The notes under the pieces were generated by a model. It worked only from the letters and a program-made list of their open reading frames with translations. It had not been told where the DNA came from and ran no database searches. Shown piece by piece: positions 14,375 through 22,398 of a stretch of DNA of 23,808 bases. The position numbers and the translations under genes are program-made. Each line of letters begins with the position of its first letter. Position 1 is the stretch's first letter. Source of the DNA: JBBKWH01 sp037968855 (GTDB lineage: Bacteria > Pseudomonadota > Gammaproteobacteria > Pseudomonadales > Moraxellaceae); contig JBBKWH010000056.1 in NCBI GenBank assembly GCA_037968855.1, forward strand, positions 1 to 23,808. Reading direction: 5' to 3'.

Positions 14375-15427
14375 TCATTCTACTGACACAAAAACAATAC
14401 GGCCAGCACTATGTTTGTCGGCTTGTTGGACACCAAGAGCCAGTTTTTCGAGGGCCGGTGTCAATGCAAACTGCTCAAGTGGCAGTCGGCAAATGGCAAT
14501 TTGTAAATCGGCATGATGGGTGTCGACCAAGGATTGATTAAACTGCTGAATATCCTGTGCCAACAACGTAGAGCCTGCATCATTCGTATCGCAGAGTAAT
14601 AGAACAAACTGGTGCCGATTGTATTGAGTGAGTAGGTCACTTTGGCGAATACGATTTTTGACATAATCAAGGACGGCAACATGCTGGGTCTGGCGTGCAG
14701 TGTGGCCATCGGCTAACTGAATCATCATCAAGCTGAGGGGAGCTTGATTGCGCTGGTGCAGTGGCAACAAAAATCGTAATCCATCACCCAGCATTTTGAT
14801 GGTGCCTAGACCCGTGTGGGTGTCGATGTCGGTGGTGATGGTCTCGGCGGGTAAACATAGACGCCCATAGATAGGAATCATCAAGGCAAATACACTCGCC
14901 AAGATGGCTGAGCCATGAGCAAGAGGAATAAAGGTTGTGTCTGATAAAATGCCATTGATGGCTGCACATGCTGTTGCAACCCCGACCAATCCACAAGCCG
15001 ATATAAAGACAGCAAAGCTTGACCAGCCACAAAAAGCAATAAAAAACAGTGCAATGGGAATAGATAATCCTGTCCATGCTTGATTGGGTATCCACCACAG
15101 TAAAGCCGCCGCCATCAAAACATCTAAACCTGCACTCCACCTGCCTTGCTGTGGTTTTGATCCCTGCCAAATGAGCAGAAGAGCCGTTAGGCTGGCCAAG
15201 CCTGCATAGCTTGCCGCAATATAAGGAATGGGCGTATCAATCAAAAACGATAAGACGAGTGTAGGGCTGGCCCATAAAGGACTACTCAGCGCCCCTGCAA
15301 CAAGTAGGCGCAACAGCATGATGGCTGCATGCAACAGTTGATAGTCACGTCGTTGACGTGCAGTAAACGTACTCAAAATAGTCACTAAAGACGACCTAAG
15401 GGATAAATGGTAGCGAGAGAAAAACAT
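14375..15427 (-). CDS. Membrane protein with degenerate GGDEF domain
   Basis: The 350-residue protein has an N-terminal membrane region (about 31-195) with roughly six hydrophobic segments. The C-terminal domain (about 200-350) follows the GGDEF fold plan: DTHTGLGTIKML resembles the DxLTGLxNR entry motif, then APLSLMMIQL, a helix, RQSDLLTQYNRHQFVLLL, and a closing ADKHSAGRIVFV. The GGDEF signature is NRHQF at 270-274, so the metal- and substrate-binding residues are absent and cyclase activity is unlikely. It may be a receptor or scaffold, or may be inactive. The ribosome binding site at 15427 is weak, so the start is uncertain. It is divergent from the zinc peptidase. Confidence 0.72.
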   Translation of the reverse strand: MFFSRYHLSLRSSLVTILSTFTARQRRDYQLLHAAIMLLRLLVAGALSSPLWASPTLVLSFLIDTPIPYIAASYAGLASLTALLLIWQGSKPQQGRWSAGLDVLMAAALLWWIPNQAWTGLSIPIALFFIAFCGWSSFAVFISACGLVGVATACAAINGILSDTTFIPLAHGSAILASVFALMIPIYGRLCLPAETITTDIDTHTGLGTIKMLGDGLRFLLPLHQRNQAPLSLMMIQLADGHTARQTQHVAVLDYVKNRIRQSDLLTQYNRHQFVLLLCDTNDAGSTLLAQDIQQFNQSLVDTHHADLQIAICRLPLEQFALTPALEKLALGVQQADKHSAGRIVFVSVE

Positions 15428-15465
15428 GACATTGGACGATCCGCCCGAATCGACATCTCAATGTC

Positions 15466-15495
15466 GTGACAAATGAGACCATGAATCACTATAGA
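15466..15495 (+). promoter_or_regulatory. Possible promoter of the zinc metallopeptidase gene
   Basis: GTGACA (15466-15471) and TATAGA (15490-15495) are 18 bp apart in the divergent intergenic region. Just upstream, CGACAT (15451-15456) and ATGTCG (15461-15466) form a short inverted repeat that could be an operator. Confidence 0.35.
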
Positions 15496-15582
15496 AGATC
15501 ACACGTAATAGCGTAAAACCCGTTTTAATCCAGACAAATGGCATGAGATGCTACAAAAGACAATTAATGGGAGCAACCGATC

Positions 15583-16482
15583 ATGCAATGGCGCAATCGT
15601 AGGCAAAGCAACAACATCGAGGATTTGCGTGGCCGTGGAGGATCCGGTGGTGGGCTGGCCGTCAAAGGTGGTTTGGGCACTATGGTGCTGGCGTTGGTCT
15701 TGTGGGGTGTATTTGGGATTGACCCAAGAACAACCATGCAAATTGGTCAGCAAGTTCAATCATCAGGCCCCGCGCAACCCGTGCAAGAGACTGCGCAAAG
15801 TCAACAAGATCGAGAGTTTGTGGCGGTTGTTCTCGCCGATAACGAGGATGTGTGGCAACAGATTTTTGCCGAGCAAGGCCAGCGCTATCAAGAGCCAACA
15901 TTAACGCTGTTTAGTGGCGGTGTGCAATCAGCTTGTGGGTCGGCCAGTGCAGCGACGGGCCCATTTTATTGTCCTGCTGACCAAAAGCTGTATTTAGATA
16001 TGAGCTTTTTTGAGGATATGCGCCAGCAGTTAGGCATTGTGGGTGAGCAAGCAGGCAGTGGCAGTGCGGCAGCCAATGCGGCTGGTGACTTTGCACAAGC
16101 ATATGTGATTGCCCATGAAGTTGGTCATCATGTGCAAAATCTGCTCGGCATTGCCAGCCAAGTGGATCAGGCTCGCAGGCAAAGTAGCGAGGCAAAATCC
16201 AATGCTTTATCGGTGCGCCAAGAGTTACAAGCAGATTGCTTTGCGGGGATTTGGGCCAATCGTAATCAGCAGCGTGTGCAGTTTTTGCAGCAAGGCGATT
16301 TGGATGAGGCCTTAAATGCTGCCACACAGATTGGTGACGACCGTTTGCAACAGCGCTCCCAAGGTTATGTGGTACCAGAAAGCTTTACCCATGGCACAAG
16401 TGCGCAACGTGTTCGCTGGTTTAAGGCGGGCTTTGAGGGTGGTAAACTATCCAACTGCGATACCTTTGGTCAGCCCATTTAG
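15583..16482 (+). CDS. Neutral zinc metallopeptidase, YpfJ-like
   Basis: The 299-residue protein belongs to the family of membrane-anchored predicted neutral zinc metallopeptidases (E. coli YpfJ). Its basic N-terminus, MQWRNRRQSNN, is followed by a Gly-rich stretch, one membrane anchor (about 29-46) and a soluble domain. The zinc site is HEVGHH (178-183), with a further acidic candidate ligand in QELQADCFAG (213-222). The conserved PFYCPADQKLYLD (127-139) precedes it. GGAG about 10 nt upstream supports the ATG at 15583. It stands alone. The substrate is unknown for the family. The catalytic domain is expected outside the cytoplasm, but topology was not tested. Confidence 0.88.
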   Translation: MQWRNRRQSNNIEDLRGRGGSGGGLAVKGGLGTMVLALVLWGVFGIDPRTTMQIGQQVQSSGPAQPVQETAQSQQDREFVAVVLADNEDVWQQIFAEQGQRYQEPTLTLFSGGVQSACGSASAATGPFYCPADQKLYLDMSFFEDMRQQLGIVGEQAGSGSAAANAAGDFAQAYVIAHEVGHHVQNLLGIASQVDQARRQSSEAKSNALSVRQELQADCFAGIWANRNQQRVQFLQQGDLDEALNAATQIGDDRLQQRSQGYVVPESFTHGTSAQRVRWFKAGFEGGKLSNCDTFGQPI

Positions 16483-16538
16483 GGCTAACCAAATTGAATT
16501 ATGGCTTAGTTGATTGTGCTGACTAAAAGGTTAATCCG

Positions 16539-17117
16539 CTAGTTAGGCAATGGCTCACCACGATCATACATGGCCTCGTATGCTGTTGCGCGGGTGCGTT
16601 CCGACGCTGTAGTGACACAATGGCTCGGGTGCGATCGTCACCCGCCGGTAGACTGTTGATTAGGTTCTGCCGATTGGCCAGATAACTGTCCACGCGACCA
16701 CGCCATGCTGCACGTTCTGTATCCTGTATCGAGTTTGCCCAAACGTTATGCCGCAGCCGAACCCACCAGTTGGGTATGCATGGCTTGAATCTCTGCTGTA
16801 CTGGCATTGCTGGACTTCATGTCTTGGGTCAGTTGTTGCAAGTTGGCATATTGCGATGAGGTGCGAATATTTTCTGCCAGATCTGCTGGTAGGGTATTGA
16901 GCAAGGTTGCCAACTGAGCTGCTTTTTGCGTGCTGCTCAGGTTAGGGTTATTGTGAATCTGCATTTGTTTGATGGTGTATTGATTAAAGGTTTCTTCACG
17001 TCTAAACAGTGCATTGGCTTCTGGCTGGGTAAAGTATTGGCGGCGGAGTTGCATTACTGAACTCAGCAGGCTGTGTAGTTTTTGCGGATCATTGCCATTG
17101 GCTTGTCCCTCAAATAA
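16539..17117 (-). pseudogene. Lipase-specific foldase (LifO) remnant, N-terminus lost
   Basis: The intact protein would be a membrane-anchored periplasmic chaperone that folds its partner lipase. What remains matches the C-terminal half of the Pseudomonas-type lipase chaperone: LRRQYF, EETFNQYTIKQMQI, LPADLAENI and MHTQLVG are readable from about 17117. Then a TAA (16746-16748) interrupts, RLGKLD continues in the same frame, and an exact 7-bp duplication (16717-16730) shifts the frame into TERAAWRGRVDSYLANRQ. A further shift near 16607-16617 moves into ERTRATAYEAMYD, ending at a TAG (16539-16541). The N-terminal half and membrane anchor are missing, and the 5' edge abuts the lipase fragment. 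Several independent lesions show that it is not functional. Confidence 0.85.
16717..16730. repeat. Exact 7-bp tandem duplication in the foldase remnant
   Basis: CTGTATC occurs twice in a row (16717-16723, 16724-16730). Removing one copy restores a continuous reading KLDTERAAW, which matches the corresponding segment of lipase chaperones. This makes the duplication the likely cause of the frameshift. Confidence 0.85.
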
Positions 17118-17367
17118 ACGCAGACATATTGGCAACATGAACATCCGCACCTGCATCTGCCAGTGCAGCTGGAATACCGTAGAAGTAATCAACAGCTGCA
17201 ATGTCAAAATCGAGTTTTTGAAAGTCCAAGAAGCCGTGAACCAGCATGATTGGGTATTTGGTTTTGGTGTAACCATTCCCGTTTTTCGGGGTTTCAACAA
17301 AGCTTGCTTGAACGGTGGTGGTGGCTGCGGTCGCGGCGAGCAAGGCGCCGATCAGTGCTTTTTTCAT
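17110..17367 (-). pseudogene. Secreted family I lipase, N-terminal fragment only
   Basis: The surviving 85 codons start at an ATG with AAGGAT 7 nt upstream and encode a signal peptide (MKKALIGALL...VQA). The start of a Pseudomonas-type triacylglycerol lipase follows: YTKTKYPIMLVHGF with the oxyanion HG, then DYFYGIPAALADAGADVHV. Homology stops at NMSAF, two codons before a TGA. The nucleophile elbow Ser, Asp and His are all missing because the rest of the gene has been deleted and joined to the foldase remnant. It could still make a short exported peptide, but not an enzyme. Confidence 0.85.
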
Positions 17368-17750
17368 GATTCTGATCCTTAGAGCATGGGAGTGTATCAA
17401 TGGAGTCGACGTCTGCTGCCAGATGGCTACAAAGAAGAATTCTGACGTTAACCTCGCCACCTATAAGTAGAATGTGTTTGATCAGCAACTGTGCACTGTG
17501 AAGCAGTGAACATTTTGTTTTTTGACGTATCGACAAAATATTGTGATCCAATGGGCTAATCTATTTTTTGCTTCAGGATGGTTTTGAATGGTTTTTGAGG
17601 GTATATGATTGCTTAAGTGTTTGTAATTTTTTATTAAATTTCTTAAAACTGGTCTTTTTTTGTGTTGAATCTATTTTTATTTTATCGGCATTTGCTTACA
17701 GGATCTAAGGTTCAAAAATGATTGGTAATTCCGATGAGTAGCCGTATTGT
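17368..17750. other. AT-rich intergenic region, no gene seen
   Basis: These 383 bases lie between the start of the broken lipase gene and the 3' end of the EamA transporter gene. The part from about 17520 to 17720 is clearly richer in A/T than the surroundings. It presumably contains the old lipase promoter. I see no convincing ORF, terminator or RNA gene. Confidence 0.5.
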
Positions 17751-18620
17751 TTAGGGGCGAATGAGTGCTCGCGTAGGAATACGGCCAACCAGCAGCGCCA
17801 AAAAAATAAAACCACAACCGATCATCTGCAACGTCGACAGAGTTTGCTGCAAAAAAAATAGCCCCAGCAAGGTAGTCCAGAGTGGTTCAAGTGTCATAAG
17901 CAAGGCGGCATGACTGGCAGAACTCATCTGTTGGGCATGAGTCTGTAGCGCAAAGCGTAAACAGGTGGCAATGATGACACTGGCCAAGATCCATCCGGCC
18001 GTTAGTGGCGATAGTGTGGTGGGCAAAGGTTCTAACACAGCAGCCAATAGGGTCGTCGTTAATCCCACAACAGCGAGGGCAATGCTGGTCAGGGCAATCA
18101 CTGGCACACGGGTAGCCATTTGGCTGTTGAGCTGAAAGTAAACGGCAAACAATAGCGCAGCGCCCATAAACCACAACTGACTCGACGCTAGGTGTAGTCC
18201 ATGCTGCGCCATCAAACAGATCAGGCCGACAAGAGCAATCATCGCGGCTGACCAGACCCACACGTTTGGTCGCTCGCCAAAGGCAATGCGCCCAACAATT
18301 GGCACGAGCACCACACCTAGGCTGGTAATAAAAGCCCCTTCACCCAAGTGCTGGGTCGATGAGAGACCAAAAATCCACAACACCATGCCTATGGCAAACC
18401 AGATGCCAACCCACAAGCAGCCTCGTAACTGTGTCCAAGACAATTGGCGCAGTACAGGCCATGCCCACAGTGCCAAGATCAAGGCAGCTAGCGAAAAACG
18501 GATGGACACAAACCAAAGCGGTGCGATCCCTGCCAATGCTTGATGCGAAAACAACCAGCCCGCTGCTGCCAGTAAGGTGACAATGATTAGTACTGCATCG
18601 GCATGTAGGGTTTTGGACAT
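17751..18620 (-). CDS. EamA/DMT-superfamily transporter
   Basis: The 289-residue inner-membrane protein has about ten hydrophobic helices arranged as two EamA repeats (about 10-140 and 150-280), the usual size and layout of drug/metabolite exporters of the RhaT/YdcZ type. Recognisable points are AGIAPLWFVSIRF in helix 2, EGAFITSLGVVLVPI in the first repeat, and SASHAALLMTLEPLWTTLLG in the second, matching the conserved Glu-Pro of the family. No clear ribosome binding site precedes the ATG. It lies 93 bp after rho on the same strand but beyond rho's terminator. The substrate cannot be predicted. Confidence 0.88.
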   Translation of the reverse strand: MSKTLHADAVLIIVTLLAAAGWLFSHQALAGIAPLWFVSIRFSLAALILALWAWPVLRQLSWTQLRGCLWVGIWFAIGMVLWIFGLSSTQHLGEGAFITSLGVVLVPIVGRIAFGERPNVWVWSAAMIALVGLICLMAQHGLHLASSQLWFMGAALLFAVYFQLNSQMATRVPVIALTSIALAVVGLTTTLLAAVLEPLPTTLSPLTAGWILASVIIATCLRFALQTHAQQMSSASHAALLMTLEPLWTTLLGLFFLQQTLSTLQMIGCGFIFLALLVGRIPTRALIRP

Positions 18621-18656
18621 AAAAAAGCGCCATGGGTCAGCGGGTTGAAAGCGAAT

Positions 18657-18686
18657 AAAAAAACCGGAGCAATCATGCTCCGGTTT
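18657..18686 (-). terminator. Terminator of rho
   Basis: AAACCGGAGC (18661-18670) pairs perfectly with GCTCCGGTTT (18677-18686) over a 6-nt loop. The A-run at 18657-18663 provides the U-tract on the minus strand. It is 27 bp past the rho stop. Confidence 0.9.
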
Positions 18687-18713
18687 TTGGTCAATTGGCT
18701 AGACTGATGGAGA

Positions 18714-19982
18714 TCAGTTGGCCGCTTTACGTTTCATTTGATCAAAGAAGTCGTCATTGGTTTTGGAGTCTTTCATACGATCAAGCAGGAATTCTAGCGC
18801 TTGTAGTTCATCCATTGGATGCAGTAACTTGCGTAGAATCCAGACTTTACGCAGCGAGTCTTCGTCCATCAGGCGCTCTTCGCGACGTGTACCAGATTTT
18901 TTGATGTTGATCGCAGGGAAGACGCGTTTTTCGGCGATACGGCGTTCCAAGTTAATCTCTTGATTGCCGGTTCCTTTGAATTCTTCAAAGATCACTTCGT
19001 CCATTTTGCTGCCCGTATCGATCAACGCGGTGGCAATAATGGTCAGGCTGCCGCCTTCTTCGATGTTGCGTGCAGCACCAAAGAAACGCTTAGGACGTTC
19101 TAGGGCGTGTGCATCCACACCACCGGTTAGCACTTTGCCTGAGCTTGGCACAACGGTGTTGTAGGCACGGGCCAGACGGGTAATTGAGTCGAGCAAAATG
19201 ACCACGTCTTTTTTGTGTTCGACGAGGCGTTTGGCTTTTTCGATCACCATTTCGGCCACTTGCACGTGACGTGCAGGCGGCTCATCAAAGGTTGAGGCAA
19301 CCACTTCGCCGCGTACGGTACGCTGCATTTCGGTGACTTCTTCTGGGCGTTCGTCAATCAGCAGAACGATCAAGTAAGAGTCTGGATTGTTGCGAGTAAT
19401 TGACTGCGCAAGGGTTTGCAACAGCATGGTTTTACCGGCTTTGGGCGGTGCGACGATAATCGAGCGCTGGCCTTTACCAATCGGGGCAATCAAGTCGACC
19501 ACACGACCGGTTAAGTCTTCGGTGGTGCCATTGCCCAGTTCCATCACCATGCGTTGGGTCGGGAACAGTGGGGTCAGGTTTTCGAACAAAATCTTGTTAC
19601 GGGCGCTTTCGGGCGTGTCGTAATTGATGTTGTTGACTTTGAGCAAGGCAAAATATCGTTCGCCTTCTTTGGGCGGGCGAATGGTGCCGTTGATGGTGTC
19701 GCCAGTGCGCAGGTTAAAGCGACGAATCTGGCTAGGGCTGACATAGATATCGTCAGGGCCGGCCAGATAAGAGCCTTCAGAGGAGCGCAAAAAGCCAAAA
19801 CCATCGGAGAGGATCTCAAGGACACCGTCTCCGTAAATTTCTTCGCCGTTGCGGGCATGGGTTTTTAAAATCGCGAAGATCACGTCTTGTTTGCGATTAC
19901 GGGCCATGCTTTCGAGGCCCATATGTTCGGCAATCTTGACGAGCTCGCCAATCGGTTTTTTCTTGAGTTCAGTCAGGTTCAT
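18714..19982 (-). CDS. rho: Transcription termination factor Rho
   Basis: Rho is a hexameric RNA-dependent ATPase/helicase that terminates untranslated transcripts. The 422-residue product is close to E. coli Rho (419). It has the N-terminal Rho domain (MNLTELKKKPIGEL), the RNA-binding cold-shock-like domain with DGFGFLRS (60-67), Walker A APPKAGKT (178-185), Walker B VILLDS (261-266), the Q-loop region GKVLTGGVD (282-290) and a conserved C-terminus. The frame runs upstream to 20051, but ATG 19982 matches the family start. The ribosome binding site is weak. A leader of about 217 nt follows the promoter at 20206-20234. trxA lies upstream, the common trxA-rho order. Confidence 0.98.
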   Translation of the reverse strand: MNLTELKKKPIGELVKIAEHMGLESMARNRKQDVIFAILKTHARNGEEIYGDGVLEILSDGFGFLRSSEGSYLAGPDDIYVSPSQIRRFNLRTGDTINGTIRPPKEGERYFALLKVNNINYDTPESARNKILFENLTPLFPTQRMVMELGNGTTEDLTGRVVDLIAPIGKGQRSIIVAPPKAGKTMLLQTLAQSITRNNPDSYLIVLLIDERPEEVTEMQRTVRGEVVASTFDEPPARHVQVAEMVIEKAKRLVEHKKDVVILLDSITRLARAYNTVVPSSGKVLTGGVDAHALERPKRFFGAARNIEEGGSLTIIATALIDTGSKMDEVIFEEFKGTGNQEINLERRIAEKRVFPAINIKKSGTRREERLMDEDSLRKVWILRKLLHPMDELQALEFLLDRMKDSKTNDDFFDQMKRKAAN

Positions 19983-20205
19983 AGACGGTTTCAAAGCATT
20001 CAGGGGTACAAAAAAAGAGGATGACAAAACAGTCTGGTGATACAAAACCAAAGATGCTGTCGGATGCAGCCAGAACTAAATCTGTGACTGTTTAAAAAGG
20101 CAAAATGTAGATCAGGATGCAGGTAGACCTAAAGAGGTCTCATCGAACCAGCTGGCCGAGCGGCATGTGGTCGATATAAGAGAAAAGCTTGTTTTCTGAT
20201 CGTAA

Positions 20206-20234
20206 AATATAAGCGCCTAAATCTGGCTTGTCAA
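20206..20234 (-). promoter_or_regulatory. Near-consensus sigma70 promoter of rho
   Basis: On the minus strand, TTGACA (20234-20229) is separated by exactly 17 bp from TATATT (20211-20206). This is the best promoter match in the window. Transcription would start near 20199. Confidence 0.75.
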
Positions 20235-20261
20235 TCAGCGATCGTGTGCATGCAAGTTCAT

Positions 20262-20288
20262 GCTTCGATTTATAGCTTAAATCGAAGC
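20262..20288. terminator. 11-bp hairpin after trxA
   Basis: GCTTCGATTTA (20262-20272) and TAAATCGAAGC (20278-20288) form a perfect stem with a 5-nt loop, 26 bp past the trxA stop. No U-tract follows on the minus strand, so it may be an RNA 3'-end stabiliser or a Rho-assisted terminator rather than a classic intrinsic one. Confidence 0.45.
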
Positions 20289-20313
20289 GATGAACAGACG
20301 CTTTATCGGCCAA

Positions 20314-20637
20314 TTAGATGTTTTGGTCGATAAACGCAGCAAGTTTGGAGCGAGGCGCTGCGCCGACTTGCTGAGCGGCAGGTTGACCATCTTTAAAGAT
20401 AATCAACGCCGGAATGTTACGGATATTGTATTGCACGGCGATTTGTTCGCAGGTGGTGACGTCGACTTTGACGATTTTGATCTTACCGTCGTATTCGCGT
20501 GCCAAGTCTTCAAGGACTGGGGCAATGGCTTTACATGGCGCACACCAACCGGCCCAAAAATCGACCAGCACAGGAACGTCGGCTTGTAGTACATCGGCGG
20601 CAAAGGCGTCGTCGGTGGTGTTGATGATGTCAGACAT
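20314..20637 (-). CDS. trxA: Thioredoxin 1
   Basis: TrxA is the general cytoplasmic disulfide reductase, kept reduced by thioredoxin reductase. The 107-residue protein has the whole fold: VLVDFWAGWCAPCKAIAP with the redox pair Cys32/Cys35, and the cis-proline loop IRNIPALIIF. The active site is WCAPC instead of the common WCGPC, and there is an extra cysteine in VTTCEQ. GGAGAG 4 nt before ATG 20637 decides the start over an ATG four codons upstream. It is divergent from ppx. Confidence 0.97.
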   Translation of the reverse strand: MSDIINTTDDAFAADVLQADVPVLVDFWAGWCAPCKAIAPVLEDLAREYDGKIKIVKVDVTTCEQIAVQYNIRNIPALIIFKDGQPAAQQVGAAPRSKLAAFIDQNI

Positions 20638-20685
20638 GAAACTCTCCAAAGCCTGATCGACAGATCAGATGGGTCAAGATCATTG

Positions 20686-20714
20686 ATTTTCGGTTCTATA
20701 GTGCGTGCTGTCAA
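20686..20714 (-). promoter_or_regulatory. Possible promoter of trxA
   Basis: On the minus strand, a consensus TTGACA (20714-20709) is followed after 17 bp by GAAAAT (20691-20686), a 4/6 match to the -10 hexamer. A CTGATC/GATCAG hairpin (20653-20668) lies between it and the trxA start. Confidence 0.4.
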
Positions 20715-20877
20715 ACAATGCTTTGCGATGCTGTGTATCGGAAATGTCGATTTAAAGATGGTGTGTGTTGCATGTTGCGGTGAATCGCGATGGTGGTCAG
20801 CAAAATGCGAGTTTAACTTTTATTTGATGAATACGTGCTTTACCCTGTGCTGGCATAGCATTGCGGGGTGGAGCTGC

Positions 20878-22398
20878 ATGTCTGATTTTTTGCCTGAAGA
20901 AGAGTTGCTTGCTGCGATTGATATGGGATCGAATAGTTTCCATTTGGCCATTGCTCGTTTAGATCATGGCGAAGTTCGCAAAGTGGCATCAATGTCCGAG
21001 AAGGTGCAGTTGGCGGCCGGTTTGGATGAAAACAATGTTTTAAGTGAAACCGCAATTCAGCGGGGATTAGATTGTTTAACGCGTTTTGTGGCGCGGTTAG
21101 ATACGGTTCCTCCATCGCGGTTACGGATTGTGGCAACCAATGCTTTGCGCCAAGCAGAGAATTCGGCTGAGTTTATTGATCGGGCGATGCAGATTTTGCC
21201 TAAACCGATCGAGATTATTGCTGGCCGTGAAGAAGCCCGTTTAATTTATTTGGGTGTGTCGCAAACCATGGCCGATCAGGGTCGGCGTTTGGTGGTGGAT
21301 ATTGGCGGTGGCTCGACTGAGTTTATTATTGGTGAGGCGTTTGAACCGATCCATACTGAGTCATTGCAGATGGGCTGTGTGGCGTATACCCAAGCATTTT
21401 TTGGGGATGGTCAGATCAATCAGCGACGCTTTGAACGGGCGATGGCTGCTGCTGCCAAAGAGGTGATGGCCATTGCGGCAACTTATCGCGAGACAGGCTG
21501 GGATAATGTGGTCGGGTCAAGCGGCACGATTAAAGCTGCACGGCAGATTCTGGTCAGCCAAGGTTGGAGCGATGATCAAGAGCGATTGACCCGCAAAGGG
21601 TTGAATCGACTCAAAGAGCAAGTGTTGCGTTATAAGCATGTCGATGAAATTGGCTTTGAGGGATTGCGCGAGGATCGTAAGGGCGTGTTGCCTGCGGGCT
21701 TGGCCATTTTGATGGCGGTGTTTGATACCTTAAAAATTGATGAAATGAATTACTCCGACGGGGCATTGCGTGAAGGCGTGATGTATGACCTGTTGGGGCG
21801 TTTTCGGCATGAGGATGTGCGCGATCGTAGTGTGCAAGCCATGATGGCGCGTTACCACGTGGATCTGCGTCAAGGTGAGCGTGTGGCGCTGACGGCTCGC
21901 CAGTTGTTTGAGCAGGTGCATGCGGTGCTCAGCTTGGACGATGAAGATGGCGATTTGTTGCGTCGTGCGGCTTATTTGCATGAGATTGGCTTGGCCATTA
22001 GCCATGGTGGGTATCATCGCCATGGGGCGTATTTGTTACAACATTCGGATGTGCCAGGGTTTTCTCAGGTTGATCAGGGGCGGTTGTCGCTGTTGGTTGG
22101 TTTACACCGTCGCAAGCTGCGTGATGACGCTCAGGCACAGGTGATGCGGGCGGGTGGTCCACGCTTGCGCGATTTGTGTTTGTTGTTGCGCTTGGCAGTG
22201 TTGTTGCACCATGGCCGTAGTGACCAAGCCTTGCCGCCGTTGCGCTTGAGCGTGCCAACACCAAATGTGTGGCAGGTAGCGTTATTGGCGTCAGTGCAAG
22301 ATTGGCCATTGCTAGTGGCTGATTTGCAAGAAGAAATTGTGCAGTTTCGACATTGGGGTGTGACACTGGATCTGCATTTGCAGGAGGAGGCTGTATGA
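20878..22398 (+). CDS. ppx: Exopolyphosphatase (Ppx/GppA family)
   Basis: Ppx releases phosphate from polyphosphate chain ends; the related GppA hydrolyses pppGpp. The 506-residue protein has the ASKHA-fold motifs DMGSNSFHL (15-23), GREEARLIYLG with the catalytic Glu, VVDIGGGSTEF (about 139-149) and VGSSGTIKA. A C-terminal HD-like domain (AAYLHEIGLAISHGGYHRHGAYLL) follows. The length and N-terminal sequence fit Ppx better than GppA, but the two are hard to separate by eye. The frame is open upstream to 20683; ATG 20878 has GGAG just before it and gives the family start. It overlaps accA in ATGA. Confidence 0.92.
   Translation: MSDFLPEEELLAAIDMGSNSFHLAIARLDHGEVRKVASMSEKVQLAAGLDENNVLSETAIQRGLDCLTRFVARLDTVPPSRLRIVATNALRQAENSAEFIDRAMQILPKPIEIIAGREEARLIYLGVSQTMADQGRRLVVDIGGGSTEFIIGEAFEPIHTESLQMGCVAYTQAFFGDGQINQRRFERAMAAAAKEVMAIAATYRETGWDNVVGSSGTIKAARQILVSQGWSDDQERLTRKGLNRLKEQVLRYKHVDEIGFEGLREDRKGVLPAGLAILMAVFDTLKIDEMNYSDGALREGVMYDLLGRFRHEDVRDRSVQAMMARYHVDLRQGERVALTARQLFEQVHAVLSLDDEDGDLLRRAAYLHEIGLAISHGGYHRHGAYLLQHSDVPGFSQVDQGRLSLLVGLHRRKLRDDAQAQVMRAGGPRLRDLCLLLRLAVLLHHGRSDQALPPLRLSVPTPNVWQVALLASVQDWPLLVADLQEEIVQFRHWGVTLDLHLQEEAV

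Larger units (their letters stand above)
19983..20313 (-). promoter_or_regulatory. rho leader and intergenic region
   Basis: These 331 bases lie between trxA and rho. They contain the rho promoter and a leader of about 217 nt with a perfect AGACCT/AGGTCT hairpin (20125-20140), an 8-codon minus-strand ORF starting near 20165 without a ribosome binding site, and a U-run near 20010. E. coli rho is attenuated by Rho itself in a long leader; a similar arrangement is inferred from leader length and position. Confidence 0.45.

Noticed and set aside
16523..16807. Minus-strand ORF of 94 codons taken as a separate gene
   Set aside because: Its middle is the frame-shifted continuation of the foldase remnant, so it is part of the pseudogene.
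17294..17551. Minus-strand ORF of 85 codons overlapping the lipase start
   Set aside because: It covers the lipase upstream region and signal-peptide coding bases in another frame, with no family content.
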